DNA of 38,803 nucleotides from Megalodesulfovibrio gigas DSM 1382 = ATCC 19364 (GCF_000468495.1 NC_022444.1:2977745-3016547); one strand, 5' to 3'; shown: positions 1 to 9,264, counted from the first letter of the stretch. Numbers and translations: made by a program. The notes: generated by a model not told the origin, from the sequence alone.

Positions 1-21
1 TTCGAATTTTGCCTTGCCCAT
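1..21 (-). CDS. tuf: Elongation factor Tu, first 7 codons (partial)
   Basis: Seven codons read M-G-K-A-K-F-E before the window ends, the usual N-terminus of EF-Tu in this bacterial group. A GAGGAG ribosome-binding site lies about 8 nt upstream of the ATG (around 29-36). It sits 54 nt downstream of the fusA stop on the same strand, the classical place of tuf in the str operon (rpsL-rpsG-fusA-tuf). EF-Tu is the GTPase that brings aminoacyl-tRNA to the ribosome. The call rests on a very short peptide plus context, and the rest of the gene is outside the window. Confidence 0.85.
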
Positions 22-75
22 TGTATGGTCTCCTCGTCTCGTAGAGAACGGGTCGTGCTCTTGCGGCGCCCGCAG

Positions 76-2145
76 CTACTTGCGCTTGATGATTTCTTCG
101 GCCAGCTGGGCCGGTACTTTTTCGTAATGATCGAACTGCATGGTGAAGGTGGCGCGACCCTGGCTCTTGGAGCGCAGATCCGTGGCATAGCCAAACATCT
201 GCGACAGGGGCACTTCCGCTTTCACCACCTGGGCGCCGGGGCGGGCTTCCATGGTGTTCACCCGGCCGCGACGGGAGTTCAGGTCGCCCATCACATCGCC
301 GAGGTATTCTTCCGGGGTCACCACTTCCACACCCATGATGGGCTCCAGCAGGGTCGGGGAGGCCTGATGGCAGGCTTCCTTGAAGGCCATGGAACCGGCG
401 ATGTAGAACGCCTGTTCGGAGGAGTCCACTTCGTGGTAGGAACCGAAGACCAGCGTCACCTTGAGGTCCACCACGGGGTAGCCGGCCATGACGCCGCTCT
501 TCATGGCGTCCTTGATGCCCTTGTCCACCGCGGGGATGTATTCCTTGGGGATCACACCACCCTTGATGCCGTCCACAAACTCGTAGCCGCCTTCCGGATT
601 GGGCGCGACCTCGATGACCACGTGCCCGTACTGACCGCGACCGCCGGACTGCTTGGCGTACTTGTGGTCCACCTTGGCAGGCTTGCTGATGGTCTCGCGG
701 TAGGCCACGCGGGGCTTGCCCACGTTGGCGTTGACACCGAACTCGCGGGTGAGGCGGTCCACGATGATTTCCAGGTGCAGTTCGCCCATGCCGGCAATCA
801 GGGTCTGCCCGGTTTCCTCGTCGCTCTTGACGCGGAAGGAGGGGTCTTCCTTGGCCAGCTTGCCCAGGGAGTCGGAAAGGGAGTCGCGGTCAGCCTTGGA
901 TTTGGGCTCGATGGCAACTTCAATAACCGACTCGGGGATGGTCATGGACTCCAGCGCGATAGGCCGCTTTTCGTCGCACAGGGTATCGCCGGTGGCAGCA
1001 TACTTGAGGCCCACGGCAGCCACGATGTCGCCAGCGCCGGCCCACTTGATTTCTTCACGCTTGTTGGCGTGCATCTTGAGCAGACGGCCGATGCGTTCAC
1101 GCTTGCCAGAAGCACCCACCACAACGCTCATGCCGGATTCGATGCTCCCGGAGTAGATGCGCAGGAAGGTGAGGTGCCCGACGTAAGGGTCGGACATCAG
1201 CTTGAAGGACAACGCCGCCAGGGGCAGGCTGTCGTCGCAGGGGCATTCCACTTCCTCGCCCGTGTTCGTGTTCAATCCCTTGATGGCCGGCACTTCGATG
1301 GGGGAAGGCAGGAAGTCCACCACGGCATCAAGCAGGGGCTGCACGCCCTTGTTCTTGAAGGCCGAGCCGCACAACACCGGGGTGCACACCATGGCGATGG
1401 TGGCCTTGCGTACGCCGATGGTCAGTTCCTCAGGCGTCAATTCCTCGCCGCTGAGGTACTTTTCCATCAGGGACTCGTCTTCCTCGGCCACGGCTTCCAG
1501 CAGTTCCAGGCGGCGAGTATCGAACTCGTCCATGAACTCGGCAGGCACGTCTTCGATGGAGAACTTGGAGCCCTTGGATTCATCGTCGAACAGGATGGCC
1601 TTGCCCTGGATCAGGTCCACCATGCCGCGGAAGTTGTCTTCGCTGCCGATGGGGAACTGGACGGGCACGGGCTTGGCGCGCAGCCGGTCGCGGATCATGT
1701 CCACGCAGCGCTGGAAGTTGGCGCCGATGCGGTCCATTTTGTTGACGAAGCAGATCCGGGGCACGCGGTAACGGTCCGCCTGCCGCCAGACAGTTTCAGA
1801 CTGCGGCTCCACCCCGGCAACGGCATCGAACACGGCGATGGCGCCGTCGAGCACGCGCAGGGAGCGCTCCACTTCCATGGTGAAGTCCACGTGGCCGGGC
1901 GTATCGATGATGTTGACGCGGTGATCTTTCCAGATGCAGGTGGTGGCGGCAGACGTAATGGTAATGCCGCGCTCCTGCTCCTGAACCATCCAGTCCATGG
2001 TGGCCTGGCCATCATGCACTTCACCGATTTTGTGCGAAACGCCAGTGTAATACAGAATGCGTTCGGTCGTGGTGGTCTTCCCGGCATCAATGTGGGCCAT
2101 GATGCCGATATTGCGCTGCCGATTCAAAGGGACGACGCGTGACAC
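76..2145 (-). CDS. fusA: Translation elongation factor G
   Basis: 689 aa, the normal EF-G length. This ribosomal GTPase drives translocation and, with RRF, ribosome recycling in the cytoplasm. The P-loop is A17-H-I-D-A-G-K-T24, followed by the DTPGH switch II motif and NKMD specificity motif. The C-terminal part carries the EF-G domain IV/V signatures (for example GRGQYGHV). The start is GTG at 2145-2143, chosen because translation begins [12 protein letters not shown] and an AAGGAG site lies about 9 nt upstream. It is the third gene of the str operon, 46 nt after rpsG. Many Desulfovibrio-type genomes carry a second fusA; this copy is identified as the main one by its str context. Confidence 0.97.
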   Translation of the reverse strand: MSRVVPLNRQRNIGIMAHIDAGKTTTTERILYYTGVSHKIGEVHDGQATMDWMVQEQERGITITSAATTCIWKDHRVNIIDTPGHVDFTMEVERSLRVLDGAIAVFDAVAGVEPQSETVWRQADRYRVPRICFVNKMDRIGANFQRCVDMIRDRLRAKPVPVQFPIGSEDNFRGMVDLIQGKAILFDDESKGSKFSIEDVPAEFMDEFDTRRLELLEAVAEEDESLMEKYLSGEELTPEELTIGVRKATIAMVCTPVLCGSAFKNKGVQPLLDAVVDFLPSPIEVPAIKGLNTNTGEEVECPCDDSLPLAALSFKLMSDPYVGHLTFLRIYSGSIESGMSVVVGASGKRERIGRLLKMHANKREEIKWAGAGDIVAAVGLKYAATGDTLCDEKRPIALESMTIPESVIEVAIEPKSKADRDSLSDSLGKLAKEDPSFRVKSDEETGQTLIAGMGELHLEIIVDRLTREFGVNANVGKPRVAYRETISKPAKVDHKYAKQSGGRGQYGHVVIEVAPNPEGGYEFVDGIKGGVIPKEYIPAVDKGIKDAMKSGVMAGYPVVDLKVTLVFGSYHEVDSSEQAFYIAGSMAFKEACHQASPTLLEPIMGVEVVTPEEYLGDVMGDLNSRRGRVNTMEARPGAQVVKAEVPLSQMFGYATDLRSKSQGRATFTMQFDHYEKVPAQLAEEIIKRK

Positions 2146-2191
2146 GGGGATGCTCCTTGACTTGCCTGGACTATTCTGGCCGTGAGGCAGA

Positions 2192-2665
2192 CTACCAGCG
2201 GTAGTGGGCGAAGGCTTTGTTGGCGTCCGCCATACGATGGACGTCTTCCTTCTTCTTCACGGCGCCGCCACGATTGTTGAAGGCGTCCGTGAGCTCCCCA
2301 GACAACTTGTTTACCATGCCTTTCTCGCCGCGGGCGCGGGCATAGTTGATGAGCCAGCGAAGGGCCAGGGCAACCTGACGCTCGGGGCGCACTTCCATGG
2401 GCACCTGATAAGTGGCGCCGCCCACACGGCGGGGCTTGACTTCCATGTGCGGCTTCACGTTGTCCAGGGCGCGCTCGAAGGCACGCATGGGCTGCTCGCC
2501 AGTACGCTCGGCCAACAGTTCCAGGGTCTTGTAGAAAATGGATTCCGCCACGGCTTTCTTGCCGCTGAGCATGAGGCGGTTGATGCACTTGGCGGCCATA
2601 CGGCTGCCGTACACCGGATCAGCCTGAATGCTGCGCTTGGGAGTGGAACCTTTCTTGCGAGGCAT
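2192..2665 (-). CDS. rpsG: 30S ribosomal protein S7
   Basis: 157 aa, typical of S7, with the conserved start M-P-R-K-K-G and the PDPVYGS-like, MxxGKK and EVRPxRxxxLAxRWL signatures. S7 binds the 3' major domain of 16S rRNA, nucleates head assembly and lines the E-site. It lies 26 nt downstream of rpsL. In E. coli, S7 represses its operon by binding a roughly 100-nt rpsL-rpsG spacer; the spacer here is far too short to hold that structure, so any autoregulation must act elsewhere. Ribosome-binding site AAGGAAG before the ATG at 2665. Confidence 0.97.
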   Translation of the reverse strand: MPRKKGSTPKRSIQADPVYGSRMAAKCINRLMLSGKKAVAESIFYKTLELLAERTGEQPMRAFERALDNVKPHMEVKPRRVGGATYQVPMEVRPERQVALALRWLINYARARGEKGMVNKLSGELTDAFNNRGGAVKKKEDVHRMADANKAFAHYRW

Positions 2666-2691
2666 GAGGGGGCTTCCTTACTTGAAGATGG

Positions 2692-3063
2692 CTATTTCGG
2701 CCGCTTGGCGCCGTACTTGGAACGGCTCTGACGACGATCGCTGACGCCGGAGGTATCCAGGGTGCCGCGCACGATGTGGTAGCGGACACCGGGAAGGTCC
2801 TTGACACGGCCGCCACGGATCAGCACCACGGAGTGTTCCTGCAGGTTGTGGCCTTCGCCGGGAATGTACGCGGTGACCTCAATCTGGTTGGTCAAACGCA
2901 CACGGGCAACCTTGCGCAAGGCCGAGTTGGGCTTTTTGGGCGTGGTCGTGTACACGCGAGTGCAGACGCCGCGGCGCTGGGGGCAGGCCTGCAATGCCGG
3001 GGTCTTTTTGCGCTTGCTCACCTCAAGGCGAGACTTGCGGATCAACTGGTTGATGGTAGGCAT
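2692..3063 (-). CDS. rpsL: 30S ribosomal protein S12
   Basis: 123 aa when started at the ATG at 3063 (M-P-T-I-N-Q-L). The frame stays open for 33 more codons upstream, but that stretch is leader sequence, and GGAGG lies 7 nt before this ATG. S12 is part of the decoding centre. The two lysines that matter for streptomycin sensitivity, K43 (in TTPKKPNS) and K88 (in GGRVKDLPG), are both the wild-type residue. D89, the usual site of RimO methylthiolation, is present. First gene of the str operon. Confidence 0.97.
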   Translation of the reverse strand: MPTINQLIRKSRLEVSKRKKTPALQACPQRRGVCTRVYTTTPKKPNSALRKVARVRLTNQIEVTAYIPGEGHNLQEHSVVLIRGGRVKDLPGVRYHIVRGTLDTSGVSDRRQSRSKYGAKRPK

Positions 3064-3083
3064 TGCCTTCCTCCGTAAAAGCT

Positions 3084-3124
3084 CCAAAAAATAAAAAGAA
3101 CCCCCCGGCTTAGAGACCAAGCCG
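3084..3124 (-). terminator. Terminator-like hairpin in the str leader (possible attenuator)
   Basis: On the minus strand a 6-bp stem CGGCTT/AAGCCG with a 7-nt loop (3106-3124) is followed by a G-run and a 17-nt U-rich tract (3084-3100). It lies inside the predicted 5' leader, about 20 nt before the rpsL start, not after a gene. It could be an attenuator or S-protein-responsive leader; a chance structure is possible because the stem is short. Confidence 0.45.
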
Positions 3125-3164
3125 TAAGGTGACGCGTCGTCATGGAGCGACGCAAAGCCCATCT

Positions 3165-3193
3165 GGTCTATCCAACACCCCTTACACTGTCAA
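3165..3193 (-). promoter_or_regulatory. Putative str operon promoter
   Basis: A perfect -35 TTGACA (complement of 3188-3193) is followed after 17 bp by TAGACC (complement of 3165-3170), a weak -10. It would start transcription near 3158 and give a leader of about 95 nt before rpsL. The spacing and -35 are good; the poor -10 lowers confidence. Confidence 0.5.
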
Positions 3194-3305
3194 GGGGTAT
3201 TGCATGAAAAAGCGTCTTTCCGGGCAGTTTTGCCAGGAACGGACACCATACCCTGCTTTGCCGCAGTGCGCCACTAAAAAAGAAGGCTCTTTGCTGCTGC
3301 GTTGC

Positions 3306-5069
3306 TCAGACGCCCGAGCACCACGCGCTGCGCACCGGCCGCATGCCGTAGGCTTCCAGGGCTGCGGCCTTGGCGTGCATATCTGCCAGGAGCATGGCCA
3401 GGCAGCGTTCCCGCAGGTCCTGGACCTCTTCATCCGTGTAGTCCATTTCCAGTTTGTACAGATTTCCCAGGGAGCTGGCCATGGCGCGCCGCTCCTGCTG
3501 GGAGCTTTTGCCGCTGACTTTCTTGTGCACAATGGCCAGGCTGCCCTGGTATACCGGGAACTCGCCGCGGCGGCACAGGCGCAGGTCGTGCTCCAGGTCG
3601 TCATACTGGGTGGGGTTGAAGCGCAGATCGAACCCGCCGGCCCGTTCCAGGCCCTCCCGGGTGAACAGGTGGCAGCAGCCGGTCACCGAGGCGCAGGGGC
3701 GCAGGTAGTCGTGCTGCCCAACGTCCATATCCTCGTGGTGGACGCCGGAAAGGCGGATGCGGCGGGGATACGCCGGCGCGAATCCGCCGGGTTCGGCCAT
3801 GGGCGGCGGTTCCGCCAGCTGGAAATCCGCGCTTTGGATGCGCCAGGGCGCGCCCGCATCCACCACCTTGCAGCCCCAGACGCCGGCTTCGGGGTAGCGC
3901 GCCTTGGCGGCAAAGAGCCGCTCCAGCCAGTCTTCGGGCACGGTGGCATCATCATCCATAAAGATGATGTCGCCGCAGGCCCGCACCTCGGGGGCGGCCA
4001 GCAGCCAGTTGCGTGCAGCCGGCGCGCCGATGTTCACGGGGAGCTGGATGGTGGTCAGCCTGTCCTTGAGCCGCGCCCGCCAGGCAGCCAGGATGCCGGG
4101 GGTGGCGTCGGTGGAGCCGTTGTCCAGCACCACCAGCCGCGCGCCGTGCAGCCGGCTTTGGGCGATGGATTCCAGGGCCAGATTCAGGTCGGCGGCCTTG
4201 TTGAAGCTGTAGAGGCAGATGGCCACGGGGTCCCGGGGAACCTCCAGGACATCGGCAATGCCGGCCAGTCGGTCGTGGACCATCAGCAGATGACTGGTCA
4301 GCCAGGGACGCTGATTGAGGGCCTGCTGCCAGAGAGGGGCAGCGCGGTCCACCCTGTCCATCCGCCAGAAACTTTCCGCCAGCCGCAACTGGCAGAGGGT
4401 TTCGCCCTCGCCGCCTTCCAGGGCCCTGACCTGGGCCATGGCCTTGGCGTAGAGGGATCGCGCGGCCTCGGGATCGCCGCCGAAGAGGCGCACGTCGCCC
4501 ATGAGCCGCTGGGCCACCCAGGCCAGGGGGCGCGGGGCATGCTCCTGAAAGCGCTGCAGCAGGGAATCCAGCCAGTCCAGCTCGCCGCGATACACGGCCA
4601 GGGCCACGGCCTCGCGCATCCAGAAGGCGCTGCCCGGCGCATCCAGCAACATGCGGCCGCACAGCAGGCGGACGCGGTCCAGATCCCGATCCATCTGCGC
4701 CTGACGCAGCTGCTGCGCCTCGGCCGGAGTTTCAAAGTGATGCACCGCCGCCACCATGGCCTCCCGGGGCAGGGGAAGATCCGGAACCATGCCGGCGGCG
4801 GTCAGGGCGTCGCGAGCCAGGGCACCATCCAGGGGATCATACTCCCAGGCCAGGGCCAGGAGCGAGGCCCCCAGCCGGGCGCAGGTCTGCCCCGCGGCGT
4901 CCCGACGCAGGGCGTGGCCGTCCATGGCATGCGTCAGGGCCAGCCGGGCGGTGGTTTCCAGATGGTATCGGCCGGAAACACCGTGCAACAGGCGCTCCAG
5001 CACCGGCGCAGGACAGGACGCCAGAAAAATGGGGGACTGTGAGGAAACGGAAGAAGCGAACGCCGCCAT
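3306..5069 (-). CDS. Helical-repeat glycosyltransferase (GT2-type)
   Basis: 587 aa from the ATG at 5069, chosen for its AGAGGA site about 8 nt upstream; the open frame extends further but into the divergent gene. Residues 1-260 are alpha-helical with TPR-like repeats. From about 275 there is a GT-A domain: a start strand with LYSFNKA, the nucleotide-sugar loop DNGSTDAT, the NIGAPAARNWLL motif, and a DDD metal-binding motif at D372-D374. Later comes TGCCHLFTREGLERAGGFD and the QYDDLEHDLR segment that likely holds the base. It probably transfers a sugar to a surface glycan or protein; donor and acceptor cannot be read from the sequence. It is a paralogue of the gene starting at 5163. Confidence 0.85.
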   Translation of the reverse strand: MAAFASSVSSQSPIFLASCPAPVLERLLHGVSGRYHLETTARLALTHAMDGHALRRDAAGQTCARLGASLLALAWEYDPLDGALARDALTAAGMVPDLPLPREAMVAAVHHFETPAEAQQLRQAQMDRDLDRVRLLCGRMLLDAPGSAFWMREAVALAVYRGELDWLDSLLQRFQEHAPRPLAWVAQRLMGDVRLFGGDPEAARSLYAKAMAQVRALEGGEGETLCQLRLAESFWRMDRVDRAAPLWQQALNQRPWLTSHLLMVHDRLAGIADVLEVPRDPVAICLYSFNKAADLNLALESIAQSRLHGARLVVLDNGSTDATPGILAAWRARLKDRLTTIQLPVNIGAPAARNWLLAAPEVRACGDIIFMDDDATVPEDWLERLFAAKARYPEAGVWGCKVVDAGAPWRIQSADFQLAEPPPMAEPGGFAPAYPRRIRLSGVHHEDMDVGQHDYLRPCASVTGCCHLFTREGLERAGGFDLRFNPTQYDDLEHDLRLCRRGEFPVYQGSLAIVHKKVSGKSSQQERRAMASSLGNLYKLEMDYTDEEVQDLRERCLAMLLADMHAKAAALEAYGMRPVRSAWCSGV

Positions 5070-5162
5070 GGTGGTGGTCCTCTGCTTGACAGGACGATGC
5101 ATTGCGTCCCACATGTCTGCTGCACCCCTAGCCCTAGCCCGAGCGCGAGGCTTTCGCAAGTC

Positions 5163-6776
5163 ATGCCCATGCAATCCACCACATTCCCGAATCGGTCGCC
5201 CTCCCCTGCCTGGCCCGGCCCGGCGCTGTACGACGCCCTCGCCCGGCGGCTCCTGCTCTGGAAATTTGGCGTGCAGGGCCGGGTGTGCGCCGAGGCATCG
5301 TTGGAACAGGCCCTGACCGCCGCGGCGGACGATGCCCGCTTTCTGGGACCAGCCGCAGGCATGGGCTTCTGGATGTGGCAGCAGCGGCCCACCAGTCCCG
5401 ATCTGCTGGAGACCTTCCTGTCCCTGGAACGGCTGACGCCTTTTTTGCCCGGACACGCCCGCACTGCGCTGCAGGGCATGCTGCGCCTCAAAACCCTGCT
5501 CGCCTCGTTGGATGCAGCCTGGCAGACCGGCTGGGAGGCTGGGGATCTGTCCCGCTGCCGCGAGGTGCTGCGCACCCGTCCCCTGCCGCCGCCCCTGGCC
5601 GGCCTGGCCCTGCGGCTGCAGGCCCAGACACTCTTATATGATGATGCCACCGCCGCCATGGATCTGCTGGCGCAGTTGGATCGACGGCAAGACGCCGCCC
5701 CGCTGTTCGCCGGCTGGATCGCCGTGGCCCGCGCCTTCCTGCTGCGCCAGACCGGCGACCATGCCGCCGCGGCCCAGGCCCTGCGGCCAGCCTGGCAGGC
5801 CATGCCCTGGCATGTGAACCTGGCCTGCAGCCTGCACGACCTGCTGTTCCTGCCCCGGGCTTGCGGCGCCACGGCGCAGACCCTGGCCATGTCCCGCAGG
5901 ACGGTGATCTGTCTGTATACCTGGAACAAGGCCCGCCCCCTGGCCCAGGCCCTGGACGCCCTGGCCCGCAGCGATCTCGGCGAGGCCCGCGTGCTCCTGC
6001 TGGACAACGGGTCGGCCGACGCCACCCCGGCCGTGCTGGAGGACTACGCCCGCCGCGCGCCCCATCCCGTGGACATCCTCACCCTGCCCGTGAACATCGG
6101 CGCACCGGCTGCCCGCAACTGGCTGCTGGCACAACCCGGCGTGGCCGCAGCGCAGTGGGTGGCCTTTCTGGATGACGACGCCATTGTCCCCCCGCACTGG
6201 CTCTGGGCGCTGCTGGAAACAGCCGCGCGGCATCCCCAGGCCGGGGCCGTGGGCTGCCAGATTGTCGGCCCGCATGCGCCCTTTCCCCTGCAGGCCGCAG
6301 ACTTCCACCTGCTGCCGCCGGCCCTGTGCCCCTCCGGCTTTGTGGACCTGCGCGAACGCCTCCATATCCTGGATAACGGCCTGGGCGAGCCGGCCCTGGG
6401 ACTCTTTGACCATGAACGCCCCGCCGCCACGGTGACGGGCTGTTGCCATCTGCTGACACGCCCGGCCCTGGACGCCGGCGGCGGCTTTGATCTCACCTTC
6501 TCCCCCAGCCAGTTTGATGATGCCGCACGGGATTTGCGGTCTGCCCTGGCCGGGTTTCCGGCCGTGTGCGCCGGGCACCTGCGGGTGCGCCACCTGCAGC
6601 ACTCCAGCCTGTCCCAGGCACGCACCCCGTTTCAGGAAGCCAGAATCCGCGCCAACAAGGCAGCCATGGAGGGTCTGTTCTCCGATGAAGAAGCCGGGCA
6701 ACTGGCGGCAATGGATTCCGCGCGCACGCTGGAGGATCTGGCAAGAAAGCTGAATCGGCTGGGGGAAGTGGAATAG
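5163..6776 (+). CDS. Helical-repeat glycosyltransferase (GT2-type), paralogue of 3306-5069
   Basis: 537 aa from the ATG at 5163; an in-frame ATG at 5169 is equally possible, and GCGAGG lies about 12 nt upstream. It has the same architecture as its divergent neighbour: a helical N-terminus, then a GT-A domain with LYTWNKA, DNGSADAT and NIGAPAARNWLL. The DDD motif is D337-D339, followed by VTGCCHLLTRPALDAGGGFD and QFDDAARDLR. The acidic glutamate seen in the partner's YDDLEHD is lost here (FDDAARD). The C-terminus is shorter. It ends 13 nt before the convergent trmH stop. The substrate is unknown; it probably works with its paralogue in the same glycan pathway. Confidence 0.83.
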   Translation: MPMQSTTFPNRSPSPAWPGPALYDALARRLLLWKFGVQGRVCAEASLEQALTAAADDARFLGPAAGMGFWMWQQRPTSPDLLETFLSLERLTPFLPGHARTALQGMLRLKTLLASLDAAWQTGWEAGDLSRCREVLRTRPLPPPLAGLALRLQAQTLLYDDATAAMDLLAQLDRRQDAAPLFAGWIAVARAFLLRQTGDHAAAAQALRPAWQAMPWHVNLACSLHDLLFLPRACGATAQTLAMSRRTVICLYTWNKARPLAQALDALARSDLGEARVLLLDNGSADATPAVLEDYARRAPHPVDILTLPVNIGAPAARNWLLAQPGVAAAQWVAFLDDDAIVPPHWLWALLETAARHPQAGAVGCQIVGPHAPFPLQAADFHLLPPALCPSGFVDLRERLHILDNGLGEPALGLFDHERPAATVTGCCHLLTRPALDAGGGFDLTFSPSQFDDAARDLRSALAGFPAVCAGHLRVRHLQHSSLSQARTPFQEARIRANKAAMEGLFSDEEAGQLAAMDSARTLEDLARKLNRLGEVE

Positions 6777-6789
6777 CACGTACCTGACG

Positions 6790-7398
6790 TTACCACGCAC
6801 TCCACGTCTGGACCAGTCGTTCCAGTGCCTCGTCATCCAGGCTGCTGGCGTCGTACATGCCCTTGGCCATGCGCTGCCGCCACGCTTCGTAGAGGATGAT
6901 CGCCGCCGCCACGGAGACGTTCAGGCTCTGTACCATGCCCATCATGGGAATGTAGAGTTCATCATGCGCCAGGGCTTGCAGTTCCGGGTCTGCCCCGCGG
7001 TGCTCGTTGCCCAAGATGATGGCCGTGGGACGCGTGAAGTCATAGTCCGTCAGCGGTCTTGCCTTTTCCGAACAGGCCGTGCACAACACTTGCATTCCCT
7101 GCGTGTGCAAGCCCGCCACCATGGCCCCGGCATCCGCATGGCGCTGTGTCTCCACCCATTTACGGGCCGAGGCAGACGTTTTGCGGCCCAGCACAGGGAA
7201 GGCGGTATCCGTATAATACAGATGCACCGTGCTCACGCCAAAGGCATCGCAGCTGCGATACACGGCCGAGACATTGTGCGGATCGTGAATGTTGGCCAAC
7301 ACCAGGGTCAGGTCGTGCTGTCTGGCTGTGGCGACACGGCGCACCTTGGCGGCACGCTCCGGGGTAATGCATTCTGGGAGTCTGTGTTTTGCTGTCAT
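6790..7398 (-). CDS. trmH: TrmH-family tRNA 2'-O-ribose methyltransferase
   Basis: 202 aa from the ATG at 7398, which lacks a clear ribosome-binding site. SpoU/TrmH (SPOUT) family: motif 1 is in DPHNVSAVYRSCDAFGV, motif 2 in AIILGNEHRGAD and motif 3 in PMMGMVQSLNVSVAAAIILYE, the last forming the AdoMet knot. The pattern is closest to E. coli TrmH, which methylates G18 in the tRNA D-loop. It lacks the longer C-terminal tail of the E. coli protein. It is convergent with the glycosyltransferase and divergent from the universal-stress gene (81 nt apart). The TrmH subfamily assignment is good; the exact tRNA position is inferred. Confidence 0.88.
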   Translation of the reverse strand: MTAKHRLPECITPERAAKVRRVATARQHDLTLVLANIHDPHNVSAVYRSCDAFGVSTVHLYYTDTAFPVLGRKTSASARKWVETQRHADAGAMVAGLHTQGMQVLCTACSEKARPLTDYDFTRPTAIILGNEHRGADPELQALAHDELYIPMMGMVQSLNVSVAAAIILYEAWRQRMAKGMYDASSLDDEALERLVQTWSAW

Positions 7399-7479
7399 GA
7401 CGAGTGGTGTGGTACGCAATAGTCGCCCGCTGCGCAAGCCGCTGCCGCACCATTTACCGACAACCCGTTCGAGGAGTGC

Positions 7480-8361
7480 ATGGAAAAACATCTGCTGCTG
7501 ACCGTCTCCGCAGACCGCGAAGCGTCGTCCAACCTTCGATTCATCCGCCATTTTTTCGACGCATTGTGCGACCTGCGCATCACGCTGTTCTACGTCGCCT
7601 CCCGGCCCATGGACCAGGAATACCACTTCGTGCCCAGCGCCCTCGAAACCGGCCATCAACGTCAGGTGCCGGTGGAGGAAATCAAATCCCCCGAGGCGCG
7701 CGAAGCCCTGCAGCATGCCCGGGAATGGCTGGTGGCTGAAGGCTGCGGCGCTGGCAAGATCGAAACCAAGGCGGTGTATTCCCGCTTCGGCACCGTGCAC
7801 GACATCATCCAGGAAGGCCATGCCGGCAAGTACGACGCCGTGGTGCTGGGCAAACGGTGCGTCTCCTGGTTTGAGGAGCTGCTGGACGACTCGGCGACGA
7901 ACCGGATCCTCCAGGAACGAATCGATTTCCCCGTATGGATTTGTCGCCGACCTGAGACAGGCTTATCCCGGGATGTACTCCTGTGCCTGGACGGGTCCGA
8001 GGCCTCGATGCGCATGGCAGATCACGTGGGATTCATGCTCGGCTCCGCGCCCCGGCACCGCGTGCAACTGCTGCACGTGCGCACCCGGGCCGAGGATCGC
8101 AGCGCCGCCATGTTTCAAACCGCACGGGAGGCCCTTCTGGAAAATGGCGTCAACCCACAACAAATACATGAAAAAGTGGTCGCCTCAGATGCCCCTGCCC
8201 AGACAATTTTGCAGGAGGCCCGCCAGGGACACTATGCCGTGGTGGCGCTGGGACGCCGCAGCCGGGAAGGCCATGGCGGGGAACCAACGCGCCAGGGTAA
8301 ATCCGTCACCCAAAACCTCCTGCATTTGATTGAAGATTTTGCGCTGTGGATCAGCAAATGA
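7480..8361 (+). CDS. Tandem universal stress protein (UspA family)
   Basis: 293 aa, two Usp folds in one chain. Domain 1 is about residues 1-145 and begins MEKHLLLTVSADREASSN. Domain 2 starts near 160 with DVLLCLDGSEASMRMADHV and ends with the VVALGRRSREG....GKSVTQNLL nucleotide-binding type of loop. Domain 1 ends VVLGKRCVSWFEEL without the glycine loop, so only domain 2 looks able to bind ATP. The GAGGAG site 7 nt before ATG 7480 fixes the start. It stands alone upstream of the antiporter operon. A link to cation or pH stress is suggested only by position. Confidence 0.85.
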   Translation: MEKHLLLTVSADREASSNLRFIRHFFDALCDLRITLFYVASRPMDQEYHFVPSALETGHQRQVPVEEIKSPEAREALQHAREWLVAEGCGAGKIETKAVYSRFGTVHDIIQEGHAGKYDAVVLGKRCVSWFEELLDDSATNRILQERIDFPVWICRRPETGLSRDVLLCLDGSEASMRMADHVGFMLGSAPRHRVQLLHVRTRAEDRSAAMFQTAREALLENGVNPQQIHEKVVASDAPAQTILQEARQGHYAVVALGRRSREGHGGEPTRQGKSVTQNLLHLIEDFALWISK

Positions 8362-8414
8362 CCAGGCGGCGAACACGCTGATTCTCCAATCAACCGATTT
8401 ATTTCAGATTATAC

Positions 8415-8442
8415 TTGTCAGAAGCCGTTCCCCTGGTGTAAT
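8415..8442 (+). promoter_or_regulatory. Putative promoter of the Mrp-type operon
   Basis: TTGTCA (8415-8420), a 16-bp spacer and TGTAAT (8437-8442): five of six matches in each box. Transcription would start near 8450, giving an mrpE leader of about 135 nt. The gene-free stretch 8362-8586 holds nothing else recognised. Confidence 0.5.
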
Positions 8443-8586
8443 GCTTCTCCAGCCAATCAGGCGGGCCAAGGACAACCTTCTGCTACCATAACGCGCCGCG
8501 CGACGGCGCTGAACACCAGGACATGCGCTGCCCTGCCTTATACTGCTGCGCCCTGCATCCTGGTCCATGCATACGGGGCAGACGCA

Positions 8587-9261
8587 GTGACAGAACATGC
8601 CTCCCACTCCGGGAATTCGACAGATCAAGTATCCTCCCAGCAGCCGATGCGTGTTGCATTTGCGCCGGCGTCCTCAGTCCCGCACGACACGCAGACTGCA
8701 TTCGAACACATGGATGAGCACCGTCGCGGCAATGGCGGCAGCAATGGCGGCAGCCTGACGGGTTTTGTGCTCACCTTCATCATCATGATGCTGACGTGGT
8801 GCATTCTTTCGGGATTCTTCGACTCGTTCCATCTGTCCCTGGGCATCATTTCCAGCCTGATTGTCGCCTGGAGTTCCCACGACCTGCTGTTCTCCACGCC
8901 CACCTCTGTCCGCCTGAGCCAGACATGGCGCATCTGGATGGGCTTTCCGGGCTACTTCCTCTATCTGATCATCGAAATCTGGAAGGCCAACATCTATGTC
9001 CTGAAGCTGTGCTTCGCCAAGGACGTGGAACGTGCCATCGACCCGCATCTCATCACGTTCAAGACCACCCTGAAGAGCCGGCTGGCCATGGTCACCCTGG
9101 CCAACTCCATCACCCTGACGCCGGGCACCATCACGGTGGAAGTGGACTACGACGGCGTCTTCACCGTGCATGCATTGGACAGCGGCATTGCCGAAGGCCT
9201 GCTCAAAGCGGAGACCAACGAGATGCAAACGCGCATTGCCAAGCTTTTTGGAGAGGTCTGA
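8587..9261 (+). CDS. mrpE: Mrp antiporter subunit E (MnhE) with N-terminal extension
   Basis: 224 aa if started at GTG 8587; in-frame ATGs at 8647 and 8710 are alternatives and none has a strong ribosome-binding site. From about residue 56 it matches MnhE: three hydrophobic segments (56-78, about 82-100, 118-140), then a soluble tail with SITLTPGTITVEVD, the most conserved MrpE stretch. The first 50 residues are polar, low-complexity (GGSNGGS) and not part of the family; they may be partly untranslated. MrpE is a small accessory subunit of multisubunit cation/proton antiporters in the inner membrane. First gene of a 12-gene operon. Confidence 0.85.
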   Translation: MTEHASHSGNSTDQVSSQQPMRVAFAPASSVPHDTQTAFEHMDEHRRGNGGSNGGSLTGFVLTFIIMMLTWCILSGFFDSFHLSLGIISSLIVAWSSHDLLFSTPTSVRLSQTWRIWMGFPGYFLYLIIEIWKANIYVLKLCFAKDVERAIDPHLITFKTTLKSRLAMVTLANSITLTPGTITVEVDYDGVFTVHALDSGIAEGLLKAETNEMQTRIAKLFGEV

Positions 9262-9264
9262 TCC

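Noticed and set aside
25-2142. A 705-codon open frame on the plus strand
   Set aside because: Exact antisense shadow of fusA.
3200-3305. Terminator for the glycosyltransferase gene near TTCTTTTTT
   Set aside because: A T-run is present on the minus strand but no stable stem precedes it.
3129-5042. A 637-codon open frame on the plus strand
   Set aside because: Antisense to the glycosyltransferase at 3306-5069; no recognisable protein features.
5097-5162. Upstream start for the plus-strand glycosyltransferase (22 extra residues)
   Set aside because: The extra residues (HCVPHVCCTPSPSPS) look like untranslated sequence with CTAGCC repeats, and there is a better start at 5163.
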